Shown: positions 1 through 7,985 of the stretch, piece after piece
Numbering within the stretch: position 1 is the stretch's first letter
Layout of the letters: the number at the start of each line of letters is the position of its first letter
Assembly (NCBI RefSeq): GCF_020991475.1
Contig: NZ_JAJMPA010000001.1
Span: forward strand, 930,001 to 994,000
DNA from: Pedobacter sp. MC2016-14
GTDB taxonomy: Bacteria; Bacteroidota; Bacteroidia; Sphingobacteriales; Sphingobacteriaceae
Reading direction: 5' to 3'
DNA length: 64,000 bases
The notes under the pieces: model-generated
What the model was told of the DNA's origin: nothing
What the model saw: the letters and a program-made list of their open reading frames with translations, nothing else
Database searches by the model: none
Program-made: the position numbers and the translations under genes

Positions 1-369
1 ACGCAAACGGTAGTTACGGAACAGTTTACAGCCGTAGATGCCAACCTGGATATCAATATCCGGCCCGTGGTTTCCGGGGATGACCAGGTGACGCTGACCG
101 TGAAAGTAGCGATTACTGATTTTATTGGCGATCCGCCTCTGAATGCACCGCCTCCAACCTCTACCAGTAAGTTTGAATCTATTGTGAGGGCAAAAAATGA
201 GGACATGATTGTGCTGGGCGGGATAGAGCGTACAGAGAGCAGCGAAAGTGGTTCTGGAGTGCCTGTTTTATCGCGCATCCCTATTTTAAAATGGCTGTTT
301 AGCAGCAGGACTAAATCCAACAATAAGGTAGTTACCGTGGTATTTATTAAACCCACCATCATTTATTAA
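1..369 (+). CDS. Secretin (GspD/PilQ family), 3' end only
   Basis: The reading frame is open from the first base, so this is the last 122 residues of a longer gene that begins outside the window. Secretins form the outer-membrane ring channel of type II secretion and type IV pilus systems. The visible part is the end of the secretin domain: alternating beta-strand sequence, then the hallmark GVPVLSRIPILKWLFSS segment near residues 84-100 (family pattern G-x-P-x-L-x-x-IP-x-L-x-x-LF), then a strand ending in VVFIKPTIIY. The next gene begins 3 bases after the stop and the following genes supply inner-membrane platform parts, which supports the call. Whether it is GspD or PilQ cannot be decided from this fragment. 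Confidence 0.85.
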   Translation, partial: TQTVVTEQFTAVDANLDINIRPVVSGDDQVTLTVKVAITDFIGDPPLNAPPPTSTSKFESIVRAKNEDMIVLGGIERTESSESGSGVPVLSRIPILKWLFSSRTKSNNKVVTVVFIKPTIIY

Positions 370-371
370 TT

Positions 372-1589
372 ATGGCATTTAGCTGGAAGGGACAAAAGGG
401 ATTGAGTGGCTGCGCAGGAGCCGAGGTTTTCATCAAAGCGGATGGAACTTTTGAGCTGCGCTTGTTGCACATTTCTTTACAGGCTTCGCAGCTTTTGGTA
501 GAAAGTAAAAAGGAATATACCGTTAGTCTGGACAAAATACTTCCAGAGGAATTGAAAGCGCCGCTTGCCATTACCCTGACGGGAAGAGGGGTGCTGATTA
601 AAAAAACCGGCAAACTGGATTTGCTCAGTGAGCAGAACCTGCAGCATTTGTTCCCCAATTTAAAACTGGCGGAATTTTATGTGCAGCATTTTGTTTCCGG
701 GGGCACATCTTATGTGGCCATTGTGCGCAGGGAAGTTGCCGATGCGATTTTGAAAGCTTTTAAAAAGCAGGGTGCAACGGTGATGCTGATGAGCCTGGGG
801 CCTTTTGTGGCGGATCAGGTACTGCCACAGCTGAATAGCTACAATGGAAACCTGAATTTTGACGGTCACCAGGTTAGCCTTAACCAGGAAAAGGAATGGC
901 AGGATTATACGTATACACCAGGCTTAAATGCGGGCTTTACGCTAAAAATAGACATTGAGGTAATGCCAGAACAGTTTATTTTGGCTTATGCCACCGCTTT
1001 TCAGTTGTTGCTGCACGAGCGGCTTGAGCTGATAGAAGTAGAAACCGAGGGATTGGCGGAACAGCTGGCAGAATATACCGCAAAGCTGAAGTTTAAACGA
1101 AACAGCATGCTGGTACTGGGGGGTATTTTTGTGCTCCTGCTCCTAAATTTTTTAGTGTTTAGCCATTACAATGCCGCCAACGAGGAAATGGCCGGAAGGG
1201 CAGGGCAACAAACCAGCGTTACGGTAAACAAGGAAAAGATGGAAGCAGATGTGAAAGAGAAAGAGGCTATGGTTAAAAACCTGGGCTGGAATAAGGGACT
1301 GCCCTATGCTTATCTCTGCGATCAGCTGGGCCAAACCGTTCCGGGAACCATTACCCTGACAGAACTAACGGTAAATAATTTATTGACTACGGGCAGCAGT
1401 TTGCTGAAGGAAAGCCTGGCGGAGCCTTTTACGGTTAGGCTTAAAGGACAGGCAGAGAATGTGTATGTACTGAACGACTGGATGTATGTGTTGAAACAAA
1501 AACCCTGGATAAAAAAGGTGCAGCTGGAAAAATACTTAGCTGATGAGCAGCAGCAGACACAGGTGTTTACTTTAATCTTGAATTTTTAG
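372..1589 (+). CDS. GspL/PilM-PilN-like inner-membrane assembly protein
   Basis: A 405-residue protein with a soluble N-terminal half, one strong transmembrane segment at about residues 244-265, and a periplasmic C-terminal domain of about 140 residues. This cytoplasmic domain + single TM + periplasmic ferredoxin-like domain plan is that of GspL, or of PilM fused to PilN, which link the secretion ATPase to the periplasmic parts. I do not see strong residue-level motifs, so the call rests on architecture and on position between the secretin and a GspM-like gene. It lies 2 bases after the secretin stop and 2 bases before the next start, so translation is probably coupled. Confidence 0.6.
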   Translation: MAFSWKGQKGLSGCAGAEVFIKADGTFELRLLHISLQASQLLVESKKEYTVSLDKILPEELKAPLAITLTGRGVLIKKTGKLDLLSEQNLQHLFPNLKLAEFYVQHFVSGGTSYVAIVRREVADAILKAFKKQGATVMLMSLGPFVADQVLPQLNSYNGNLNFDGHQVSLNQEKEWQDYTYTPGLNAGFTLKIDIEVMPEQFILAYATAFQLLLHERLELIEVETEGLAEQLAEYTAKLKFKRNSMLVLGGIFVLLLLNFLVFSHYNAANEEMAGRAGQQTSVTVNKEKMEADVKEKEAMVKNLGWNKGLPYAYLCDQLGQTVPGTITLTELTVNNLLTTGSSLLKESLAEPFTVRLKGQAENVYVLNDWMYVLKQKPWIKKVQLEKYLADEQQQTQVFTLILNF

Positions 1590-1591
1590 CG

Positions 1592-2158
1592 ATGTGGAAC
1601 AGGATCAGTTATCAGCAGAAAAACAGGTTCTTGCCATTGATGGCTTTAGCCGGCATTTTGTTGTGCTGGGTACTTGCTTTTAGTAAGACTTTTGATGCCC
1701 TGCGCTTAAACCAGGACCTCACAGAGCAGGAAAGTTTAAGGAACGACATTTCATTTAACCCGGTATATACGCAGCGAAAGCTGACCGCCCTGGAACGTAT
1801 TTTAAAAGCTTACCAGGTTAAAGAGGAGCTTTGGAGCAATACTTTATGGATGAAAGCCTCTGCTGCTGCGGCAAAACAGGGTGCTACCATTGATTATACG
1901 GTGCTGAAAACACAGGAAAGGGATACCACGTTGGCGGGTATGGCGCAAAGCCTGCATTGTTACGGCAGTTTTACCCAGCTGGTAAAAGTGATTGACACGC
2001 TGGAACGCACGCCGGGTATCGGTAAATTATCTGCCCTGCAGTTGAAAGGCCCGAAAGACAAAGGCAATTTTAGCGGGGCTGCTGCGGGCGGCACACGCAA
2101 TGCGCAATGTGTATTGAGGTTAGATTTTAGGGCAATAGCAAATAAAGAAATCAAATGA
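1592..2158 (+). CDS. GspM/PilO-like inner-membrane protein
   Basis: A 188-residue protein with a short basic N-terminus, one transmembrane helix at about residues 13-32 and a periplasmic domain that starts with a helical stretch and ends in beta-strand sequence. Size, topology and position right after the GspL/PilN-like gene match GspM or PilO, the partner that dimerises with GspL/PilN in the periplasm. Sequence conservation in this family is very low, so the assignment is by context. Its stop overlaps the next start in an ATGATG arrangement, a sign of coupled translation in one operon. Confidence 0.55.
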   Translation: MWNRISYQQKNRFLPLMALAGILLCWVLAFSKTFDALRLNQDLTEQESLRNDISFNPVYTQRKLTALERILKAYQVKEELWSNTLWMKASAAAAKQGATIDYTVLKTQERDTTLAGMAQSLHCYGSFTQLVKVIDTLERTPGIGKLSALQLKGPKDKGNFSGAAAGGTRNAQCVLRLDFRAIANKEIK

Positions 2159-3117
2159 TGAGGACAGGGAACATCGGTTACGGAAAGCTTTTAACAGTTG
2201 TTTTAAGCATGGTACTGCTGGCAGGTTGCAGTGAATTTATTGAACCTGCTATTACGGACAGCAAAGTTGTTTTGCGGGCACCGGTAAATGGTGCGGAAAC
2301 CAAAGATTATGCACAAACCTTTTGGTGGGAAGCGATTGATGATGCGCTGAGTTATCACTTGCAGGTAGTAACACCTGACTTTGACCATACAGTAAAACTG
2401 GTGCTGGATACGCTGGTAACGGGAACAAGGTTTAGCTTTTCGCTGGATCCGGGGAGTTATGAGTGGCGGATCAGGGCGAAAAACGGGAGCAGCGCAACCG
2501 CTTATGCTGTAGCTGCTTTTACAGTTTATCCGGGTTCTATTACCACGCAGCAGGTTCAATTGCAGTCGCCCGCTAATGCTACGCTAAGTAACCTGAATAC
2601 TGCCCAGTTTAAGTGGATGCGTTTGTATGGTGCCACAAAATACAGGCTGGAAATTGACACCAATAATTTTGCGGATGAGAATTCGCTGTACCTTGACCAT
2701 ACTACGGTAAACCTGGATTATGCGCTTACTTTTACAAGGGAAAAAACGTACCAATGGCGCGTAAAGGGACAGAATGATACGGCAGAATCGAAATGGTCGC
2801 CAATACAAACCATTACTTATGATGCGACACCTCCGCCAGTGGTGGTATTGAGTGTCCCGCAAGACAATGCATCGGTGTCTAAGCCGGTTACCCTGAGCTG
2901 GTCGGCCGCTGCTACAGCCAAAAAATACATGGTATATGTGTACAAAAACAACGGCTCCGTACTGTACAATGGCAATTATCCCCTGACCACCACTACGCTG
3001 TCTTCTGTATTTAATTTAGGCATTAGCGGAGAAAAAGTGTACTGGGAAGTGAGGGCGGTGGATGATGCAGGAAATACCAGTGCGGCAGGAGAGTTGAGAA
3101 GTTTTACCATTCTGTAG
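2155..3117 (+). CDS. Lipoprotein with three FN3-like domains, secretion operon
   Basis: A 320-residue predicted lipoprotein: hydrophobic signal peptide ending in the lipobox LAGC at about residues 22-25. Three repeats follow, each with a strand motif of the kind YHLQV...YEWRIRAK, YRLEI...YQWRVKGQND, and YMVYV...YWEVRAVDDAGNTS, which is the W-x-V-R-A signature of fibronectin type III-like folds. Being embedded in the secretion operon (4-base overlap upstream, 8 bases before the next gene), it may act as a pilotin, an outer-membrane scaffold or a surface adhesin of the machine. That role is inference; no standard Gsp or Pil protein has this architecture that I recognise. Confidence 0.65.
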   Translation: MMRTGNIGYGKLLTVVLSMVLLAGCSEFIEPAITDSKVVLRAPVNGAETKDYAQTFWWEAIDDALSYHLQVVTPDFDHTVKLVLDTLVTGTRFSFSLDPGSYEWRIRAKNGSSATAYAVAAFTVYPGSITTQQVQLQSPANATLSNLNTAQFKWMRLYGATKYRLEIDTNNFADENSLYLDHTTVNLDYALTFTREKTYQWRVKGQNDTAESKWSPIQTITYDATPPPVVVLSVPQDNASVSKPVTLSWSAAATAKKYMVYVYKNNGSVLYNGNYPLTTTTLSSVFNLGISGEKVYWEVRAVDDAGNTSAAGELRSFTIL

Positions 3118-3125
3118 TTAGTGAT

Positions 3126-3632
3126 ATGCAGCCGGTTAAAAATAAAAAGCTTACCTACCTGCTGATCTGCGCTGTTGCGGCAGTATGGGGTATTGTGATT
3201 TACCGTTTGTTTTTTGCGGAGGTTGCGGAAGATTATCAACCTGCTTTTGCGGAGCGGAAAATGGTTCATGAACCTTATGATCAGTACGCAGAACTGCCGG
3301 ATACTTTTAAACTTGCATTAAACTACAGGGACCCGTTTTTGGGTGCTTTGGCTAAAAGCCCGACGACCGTTACAGCTCCTGTTAAACCGGCGGTTCAAGT
3401 AATTCCTTTGCCTGTAAAGCCCCTGCCTCCGGTTATCAATTGGGCAGCAATTCAGTATACGGGATCCATTACCAACCCGGTAACCAAAAAAATAGTTTCT
3501 ATTGTAACGGTAAACGGGAGAGAAAGGATGCTGGGCGAAGGGGAGGTTTTTGAGGGCTTGAAACTGATTAAAAATAAAAGAGATTCTATCCTGGTATTGT
3601 GGCAGGGTAAACAAAAATATATAAAACAATGA
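3126..3632 (+). CDS. GspC/PilP-like periplasmic linker protein
   Basis: 168 residues: a transmembrane helix at about 10-30, a Pro/Val-rich linker around 80-110 and a small C-terminal beta domain (about 112-168) containing IQYTGSITNP, a GEVFEGLKL turn and a closing KYIKQ strand. TM + proline linker + small HR-type beta-sandwich is the plan of GspC and resembles PilP, which dock onto the periplasmic N-domains of the secretin. Position within the operon agrees. It overlaps the next gene by 4 bases. GspC and PilP cannot be told apart by eye here. Confidence 0.55.
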   Translation: MQPVKNKKLTYLLICAVAAVWGIVIYRLFFAEVAEDYQPAFAERKMVHEPYDQYAELPDTFKLALNYRDPFLGALAKSPTTVTAPVKPAVQVIPLPVKPLPPVINWAAIQYTGSITNPVTKKIVSIVTVNGRERMLGEGEVFEGLKLIKNKRDSILVLWQGKQKYIKQ

Positions 3633-4192
3633 GGATGATGAACAGACAACTCTTGCTGTTATGGCTATTGGTAATGGGCGCAATGACCGCCTATGGGCAA
3701 TCTTACGAGGATATTCTACAAAACCGAAAGGTAACGGTAAACTACCCCGACCACACGGTAACCGCATATTTAAAACCTGTACAAGCAATTGCTACAGACA
3801 GTCAATTGTCTTACACCTGGTTTTCGGGCCACTACATCAGGATAACACAAGGCGGTTATAGCGGCAGACTGCTCCATGGCTACTACCAGGATTTTTACCT
3901 CAGCAAAAACTTAAAGGAAGCCGGGGGGTATAAAAACGGCTTGAAGGAGGGGGTATGGAAAAGCTGGAATGAAGAAGGTTTGCTGAAGGAAGAGGTAAAA
4001 TGGAAGCATGGGCTAAAACATGGAAAGCAATTGCTATACCCGGGGATTAAGAATGCTGCTGGTGCCGATAGTGTACAGGTAATGAAGTATAGAAAAGGAA
4101 AAGTGGTACAGCCTAAACGTTTCTTCCCCAAAATTAAAATAGGTACGCCTGCTTTTATCAAACGCATCTTTCACAAAAAAGCAGCTAAATGA
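3629..4192 (+). CDS. Secreted MORN-repeat-like protein, unknown role
   Basis: 187 residues with a signal peptide (about 1-24, ending AYGQ). The mature part contains short repeated motifs with the MORN / YwqK-type spacing, for example GYKNGLKEGVWKSWNEEG and KWKHGLKHGKQLLYPG at about residues 96-140, and a very basic C-terminus. Overlaps the preceding GspC/PilP-like gene (ATGA) and sits one base before the next gene, so it belongs to the secretion operon. MORN-like repeats occur in many unrelated proteins and do not reveal a function. It could be an accessory periplasmic factor of the machine or a secreted substrate. Confidence 0.55.
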   Translation: MRMMNRQLLLLWLLVMGAMTAYGQSYEDILQNRKVTVNYPDHTVTAYLKPVQAIATDSQLSYTWFSGHYIRITQGGYSGRLLHGYYQDFYLSKNLKEAGGYKNGLKEGVWKSWNEEGLLKEEVKWKHGLKHGKQLLYPGIKNAAGADSVQVMKYRKGKVVQPKRFFPKIKIGTPAFIKRIFHKKAAK

Positions 4193-4193
4193 T

Positions 4194-5432
4194 ATGGTTA
4201 AAGCAGCGGCACTGTATATTGTGATCATCATTGCTTTGTTGATTGGGATGATTTCGGTTTCGTTGCTGACTATTGCCTATTATTACCGTGCGGAGAGTCA
4301 GAAGAAAGCCCGTACCGACCGCTTATGCTCCAGTTTGGAATCTGCCAGGGCTTTGTTGCTTAGTGGCGATTACCTGGCTTATGATGCTGAGCTTTCCAAA
4401 GATTTGTATGGTGATGGTAAGGACAGTGTGGTATTGCAAAAGTCAGGCTGGGGTGTTTATACTTTAAATACGGCAAAGGCTTTTGAGCTAGCGGATACTT
4501 TAAAAAGCGCCTTTTTGTCCGGGATTTCTTTTACGGATCCGGCGGCGATTTACCTGGCAGATGAGGACCGGCCGCTTTCTGTAAGTGGAAATACGCAAAT
4601 AACAGGAGATGGGGAACTGCCAAAAGCGGGCTTGAAACAAAGTTACGTAGATGGTAAGCCTTATGCTGGGAAGGAACTGATTAGAGGTGCCATCCGCAAC
4701 AGTACACGTGATTTGCCTCCCTTAAATGAGAAATGGATCAAAACTTTGCTGGATAATTTTAAGCGGAAAGATACCTTGGCTTTTGCGGTTAAAGATTCTT
4801 TAAACAATTCTTTTTTTAACCCCGCCCTGGTGTTAAAAATGGGATTGGCAGATACGGTATTGTCGGGCCTTGCGATAAAGGGAAAAGTAATTTTGATATC
4901 GGACACCGTAGTGTACATTAAAGCGGGAGCGGTATTAGAGGATGTGCAAATCTATGCGCCATCTATCGTGGTTTCTGAAGGCTTTAAGGGCAGCTGCCAG
5001 TTGTTTGCAAGGGATTCTGTAGTGGTGGGTAAGGGCTGTACTTTTTTGTACCCTTCTTTTATTGGGGTGTTTAAACCAGATGGTGGCAGGATCCAGGCGA
5101 AGATCAGTCTGGCTGCGGGTACCCGTTTTTCGGGCTTATTGTTGAGTTATGAACAAAAAAGGAGCGATTTGCAAACCCTGATTTCTTTGGCTAAAGATTG
5201 CCTGGTTAAAGGGGAGGTATATGCTACGGGATATATCAAACTGGAAAAACAGGTGCAGGTTTATGGGAAAGTGTATGCCAAGCGCTTTATTATGCAGACT
5301 CCGGCTACTTTATATGAGAACTACCTGATTGACCTGCTGCTGAACCGGAAATTGCTGAGTAAGTATTACCTGAGTTCGCCTCTGTTTAAAAGAAAGCTTG
5401 CTGACCAAAATGTATTGAAATGGCTAAACTAG
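4194..5432 (+). CDS. GspK/PilX-position membrane protein with beta-helix-like domain
   Basis: 412 residues. The N-terminus (MVKAAALYIVIIIALLIGMI) is a long hydrophobic helix after a very short basic leader, similar to the N-termini of GspK/PilX minor pseudopilins, which may lack the usual Glu at +5. After about residue 210 the sequence becomes a regular series of short strands (LAIKGKVILISDTVVYIKAG, then VQIYAPSIVVSEGFKGS, and so on), like polymer-forming or bactofilin-type right-handed beta-helices. It directly precedes two pseudopilin genes and overlaps the first, so a minor-pseudopilin or pilus-associated role is inferred. The beta-helix portion is not part of a standard GspK. Confidence 0.5.
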   Translation: MVKAAALYIVIIIALLIGMISVSLLTIAYYYRAESQKKARTDRLCSSLESARALLLSGDYLAYDAELSKDLYGDGKDSVVLQKSGWGVYTLNTAKAFELADTLKSAFLSGISFTDPAAIYLADEDRPLSVSGNTQITGDGELPKAGLKQSYVDGKPYAGKELIRGAIRNSTRDLPPLNEKWIKTLLDNFKRKDTLAFAVKDSLNNSFFNPALVLKMGLADTVLSGLAIKGKVILISDTVVYIKAGAVLEDVQIYAPSIVVSEGFKGSCQLFARDSVVVGKGCTFLYPSFIGVFKPDGGRIQAKISLAAGTRFSGLLLSYEQKRSDLQTLISLAKDCLVKGEVYATGYIKLEKQVQVYGKVYAKRFIMQTPATLYENYLIDLLLNRKLLSKYYLSSPLFKRKLADQNVLKWLN

Positions 5433-5767
5433 GTATAAAGATGATCAAAGCTTCTACGCTGGTGGAAGTGATTGTGGCCATGGTGGTGATCATGGTGGTT
5501 TTTGTACTTGCACTGGGTATTTATACTGGAGTACTGCGCAGTTCTCCTTCTTTTAGGCAGCAGGAAATGCGGGTAAAAACAGAAAATGTATTGGAGCAAA
5601 GTGTTATGGAACGGAACTGGGAAGATGAGGTGCTGGTTAGCGACAGTATCGAATTGCAGAAAACTGTTGCGCCTTATGAACAGGATACTTCATTGCTCTT
5701 GATTACGGTGAAGGCAGTTGAGCGGGGTAAAGAAATTGGGCTTTCACGTAAGATCGTCAAGAAATGA
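5420..5767 (+). CDS. Prepilin-type pseudopilin (GspI/minor pilin-like)
   Basis: 115 residues with a class III prepilin signal: basic leader, then A11|S12-TLVEV with Glu16 at position +5 of the mature protein and a long hydrophobic helix (about 17-37). Prepilin peptidase would cut after Ala11, with Ala replacing the usual Gly at -1. The given start overlaps the preceding gene by 13 bases; an internal ATG at 5441 would leave a four-residue leader (MIKA) and an 8-base gap and is equally plausible. It overlaps the next pseudopilin gene by 4 bases. The order suggests a GspI-like minor pseudopilin. Confidence 0.75.
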   Translation: MAKLGIKMIKASTLVEVIVAMVVIMVVFVLALGIYTGVLRSSPSFRQQEMRVKTENVLEQSVMERNWEDEVLVSDSIELQKTVAPYEQDTSLLLITVKAVERGKEIGLSRKIVKK

Positions 5768-6243
5768 GGAAGCTGGCCGCATTTACGCTATTGGAGGTAA
5801 CGATTGCCATGCTGCTGATCAGCATTGTACTGGGCATTACGTATACGGCCTATCGGCTGGTGAGTCGATCTTATGTGACTTATGCGCAGAAACAGGAAAG
5901 GCTGGCTACCTTTTTAACCGCGGATAAACTGCTGAGACAGGACTTTTTGCAAGCTAAAGGGATTGTAAAATTGGCTGATGGTACGGCTAAAGGTTTAGAG
6001 TTGGAAACGCCACAGGGTTTGATTACGTACCAGTTTGCCGAGGCTTACCTGTTGCGGGACCAGCATGCGCTGCGGATAGATACGTTTAAGCTTGCGGTGA
6101 AAGCCCCCGGTCTCTTCTTTGAGGGGGAACCTGCTGAAGCTGATGGAAAGGTAGATCAGTTGCATTTTGAAACACAACTGGAGGGCGCAGCGCTGATCCT
6201 CAACTATAAAAAATTGTACAGTGCCCAGGATTTATTTGATTAA
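5764..6243 (+). CDS. Prepilin-type pseudopilin (GspJ/PulJ-like)
   Basis: 159 residues. Leader MRKLAA, then the mature start FTLLEV with Glu at +5 and a hydrophobic helix to about residue 34. This is the prepilin cleavage/methylation motif, again with Ala rather than Gly at -1. The rest is a soluble domain with a predicted helix then beta strands. GspJ-type minor pseudopilins normally follow GspI in type II secretion operons, which matches the gene order here (4-base overlap upstream, 3 bases to the next start). Confidence 0.75.
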   Translation: MRKLAAFTLLEVTIAMLLISIVLGITYTAYRLVSRSYVTYAQKQERLATFLTADKLLRQDFLQAKGIVKLADGTAKGLELETPQGLITYQFAEAYLLRDQHALRIDTFKLAVKAPGLFFEGEPAEADGKVDQLHFETQLEGAALILNYKKLYSAQDLFD

Positions 6244-6246
6244 CAT

Positions 6247-7401
6247 ATGCCATCTATAGACATCTCCGGATACCCGAAAAAGAAAGCTTCTAAAGCGAAA
6301 GGTTCAGCTTCTGCTGCTGAAGGGAAAGACCTGCTGGCCTTTTTGAACCAGGACATTAGTTTTGGCAGCAAGCAGGTGCCGGATAAAAAGAAAGAAAGTT
6401 TGTATGTGGAGCTGAGCACTTTGTTGCTTTCGGGCATTGACCTGCGGACGGCATTGGAACTGATTTTAGTGGACCAGGAAAATGCGAAAGATAAGGTTTT
6501 ATTTGAAGGGATCAGGGCCAGGATTTTAGCGGGTTTAGCACTTTCTGAGGCCTTAAAGGAAACGGAGCGTTTTAGTGATTACGAGTATTTTAGTTTAAAA
6601 ATTGGCGAAGAAACGGGCAGGCTAGGTGAGGTGCTGACGGATCTGGCGAAGTATTATAAGAGTAAAATTCAGCAGCGGAGGAAGATCATCAGTGCGGTTT
6701 CGTATCCGGTGATTGTGCTTTGTACCTCTATGGGGGCGGTATTGTTTATGATCAAGTTTGTGGTGCCCATGTTTGCGGATGTGTTTTTACGCTTTGGCGG
6801 TAAGCTGCCCTGGATTACGGCGACGATCATCAGCATCAGTACCTGGTTTGACCAATATTTTATGTGGATGGTTTTGGGGATTGTGGCGCTAGTAGTTTTG
6901 TACTTTTTGAAACGGAACAGTACAAGTTTCAGACGGTTTTCTTCTGCCTTGTTGATGCGGACGCCCATTGTGGGTGACATTGTAAAGAAGATTTACCTGG
7001 CAAGGTTTGCCAATACAATGCGTTTACTGGTGAGCACGGATACGCCTTTGTTACGCTCTATTGCGCTGGTGCGGCAGATGATTGATTTTTATCCTATTGA
7101 AACTTCTTTGCTGAGTGTGGAGCAGGAGATTTTAAAAGGCGAATCGCTGCACAAAAGTCTTTCTGCTTTTTCTTTTTACCCGCCCAAAATGATCCAGCTG
7201 ATTAAGGTTGGCGAAGAGGTAAACCGCATGGATTACTTTTTTGAAAAGATTGCCCAGCAGTATACGGAAGAGGTGGAGTTTAAAACCAATGCAATCAGCA
7301 GTCTGCTGGAACCGATCATCATCATCTTTTTAGGTTTGGTGGTCGGGGTGATTTTGATTGCGATGTATTTGCCAATGTTCCAAATGAGTAATAGTTTTTA
7401 A
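6247..7401 (+). CDS. GspF/PilC inner-membrane platform protein
   Basis: 384 residues, close to the usual length for GspF/PilC, the polytopic inner-membrane platform on which pseudopili are assembled. Two copies of the T2SSF domain are visible: one in the first half with the ELSTLLLSGIDLRTALELI segment, and one in the second half with RLLVSTDTPLLRSIALV and the KVGEEVNRMDYFFEKIA motif. Three hydrophobic segments lie at about residues 155-178, 198-222 and 355-378. It is the last gene of the dense operon; no pseudopilin peptidase or major pseudopilin follows inside the window. Confidence 0.92.
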   Translation: MPSIDISGYPKKKASKAKGSASAAEGKDLLAFLNQDISFGSKQVPDKKKESLYVELSTLLLSGIDLRTALELILVDQENAKDKVLFEGIRARILAGLALSEALKETERFSDYEYFSLKIGEETGRLGEVLTDLAKYYKSKIQQRRKIISAVSYPVIVLCTSMGAVLFMIKFVVPMFADVFLRFGGKLPWITATIISISTWFDQYFMWMVLGIVALVVLYFLKRNSTSFRRFSSALLMRTPIVGDIVKKIYLARFANTMRLLVSTDTPLLRSIALVRQMIDFYPIETSLLSVEQEILKGESLHKSLSAFSFYPPKMIQLIKVGEEVNRMDYFFEKIAQQYTEEVEFKTNAISSLLEPIIIIFLGLVVGVILIAMYLPMFQMSNSF

Positions 7402-7436
7402 TTAATATATATATCATCCTTTTTAGCCTCCTTATT

Positions 7437-7718
7437 ATGAGAGTAGATTTAACGCTTATTGAAAGACTTGACGCATCCATTGCCAGTAGTGCTACTGGCT
7501 GTCCAAACTGTTTAGCAGAAAAATTTGACATTTCAGAGCGCTCGCTCTATGATTACCTTAAAGAAATGAAGAAACGGTGGGACGCCCCCATAGATTATTG
7601 CCACAGAAGGAAGACCTATTATTACACACGGGAATTCGAATTGTATATCGGCAATATCCAGGATTATAAAGCAAGATTGGTGAAAGAAATATTGGCCACA
7701 ATACACAATACATTTTAG
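7437..7718 (+). CDS. Small HTH DNA-binding protein
   Basis: 93 residues. Residues about 8-55 form a winged-helix-like pattern (LIERLDASIASSATGCPNC, then LAEKFDISERSLYDYLKEMK) close to the N-terminal HTH of HTH_11/DeoR-type regulators: 'fdISeRsLydyLkeMk' is a typical recognition-helix sequence. No effector domain follows. Two Cys (CPNC) in the turn could bind a metal, but this is only a suggestion. It starts 35 bases after the secretion operon in the same direction, so it could be read from the same transcript or be the regulator of the RHS island that follows. Confidence 0.6.
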   Translation: MRVDLTLIERLDASIASSATGCPNCLAEKFDISERSLYDYLKEMKKRWDAPIDYCHRRKTYYYTREFELYIGNIQDYKARLVKEILATIHNTF

Positions 7719-7895
7719 ACAAAATTCTTTTTTGGGTTCTCTGTTTTTAAGCTGTGAACATTCGATTTTTTGCAGTGGTGAAATTTTGAGACTTTTTAAT
7801 AGGAGAAGGTTTTGATACTTAAAATCGTGTTTTTGGTAGCTTGAATGCGGTTTTTTAGGGTTAAAGCCTGGTGGGAAATATTTTCAACTATTTTG

Positions 7896-7930
7896 CCTAC
7901 TGCAGCCCAGCTGCAGTAGGGTTTTGTAGT
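7896..7930 (+). terminator. Strong hairpin, likely intrinsic terminator
   Basis: A perfect 10-bp inverted repeat (CCTACTGCAG / CTGCAGTAGG) with a 5-base loop at 7896-7920, followed by GTTTTG. It lies between the small HTH gene and the RHS island, so it probably ends the upstream transcript. Since it sits only 66 bases before the next start codon it could also be a leader structure of the RHS gene. Confidence 0.55.
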
Positions 7931-7985
7931 ATTGCCTAATTCAACTGATAAACTATCTATTGATGTTTGTTAATCCATTATTTGT

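Noticed and set aside
359..869. Minus-strand frames within the GspL-like gene and other long opposite-strand frames
   Set aside because: They are shadows of well-supported plus-strand genes with no independent motifs.
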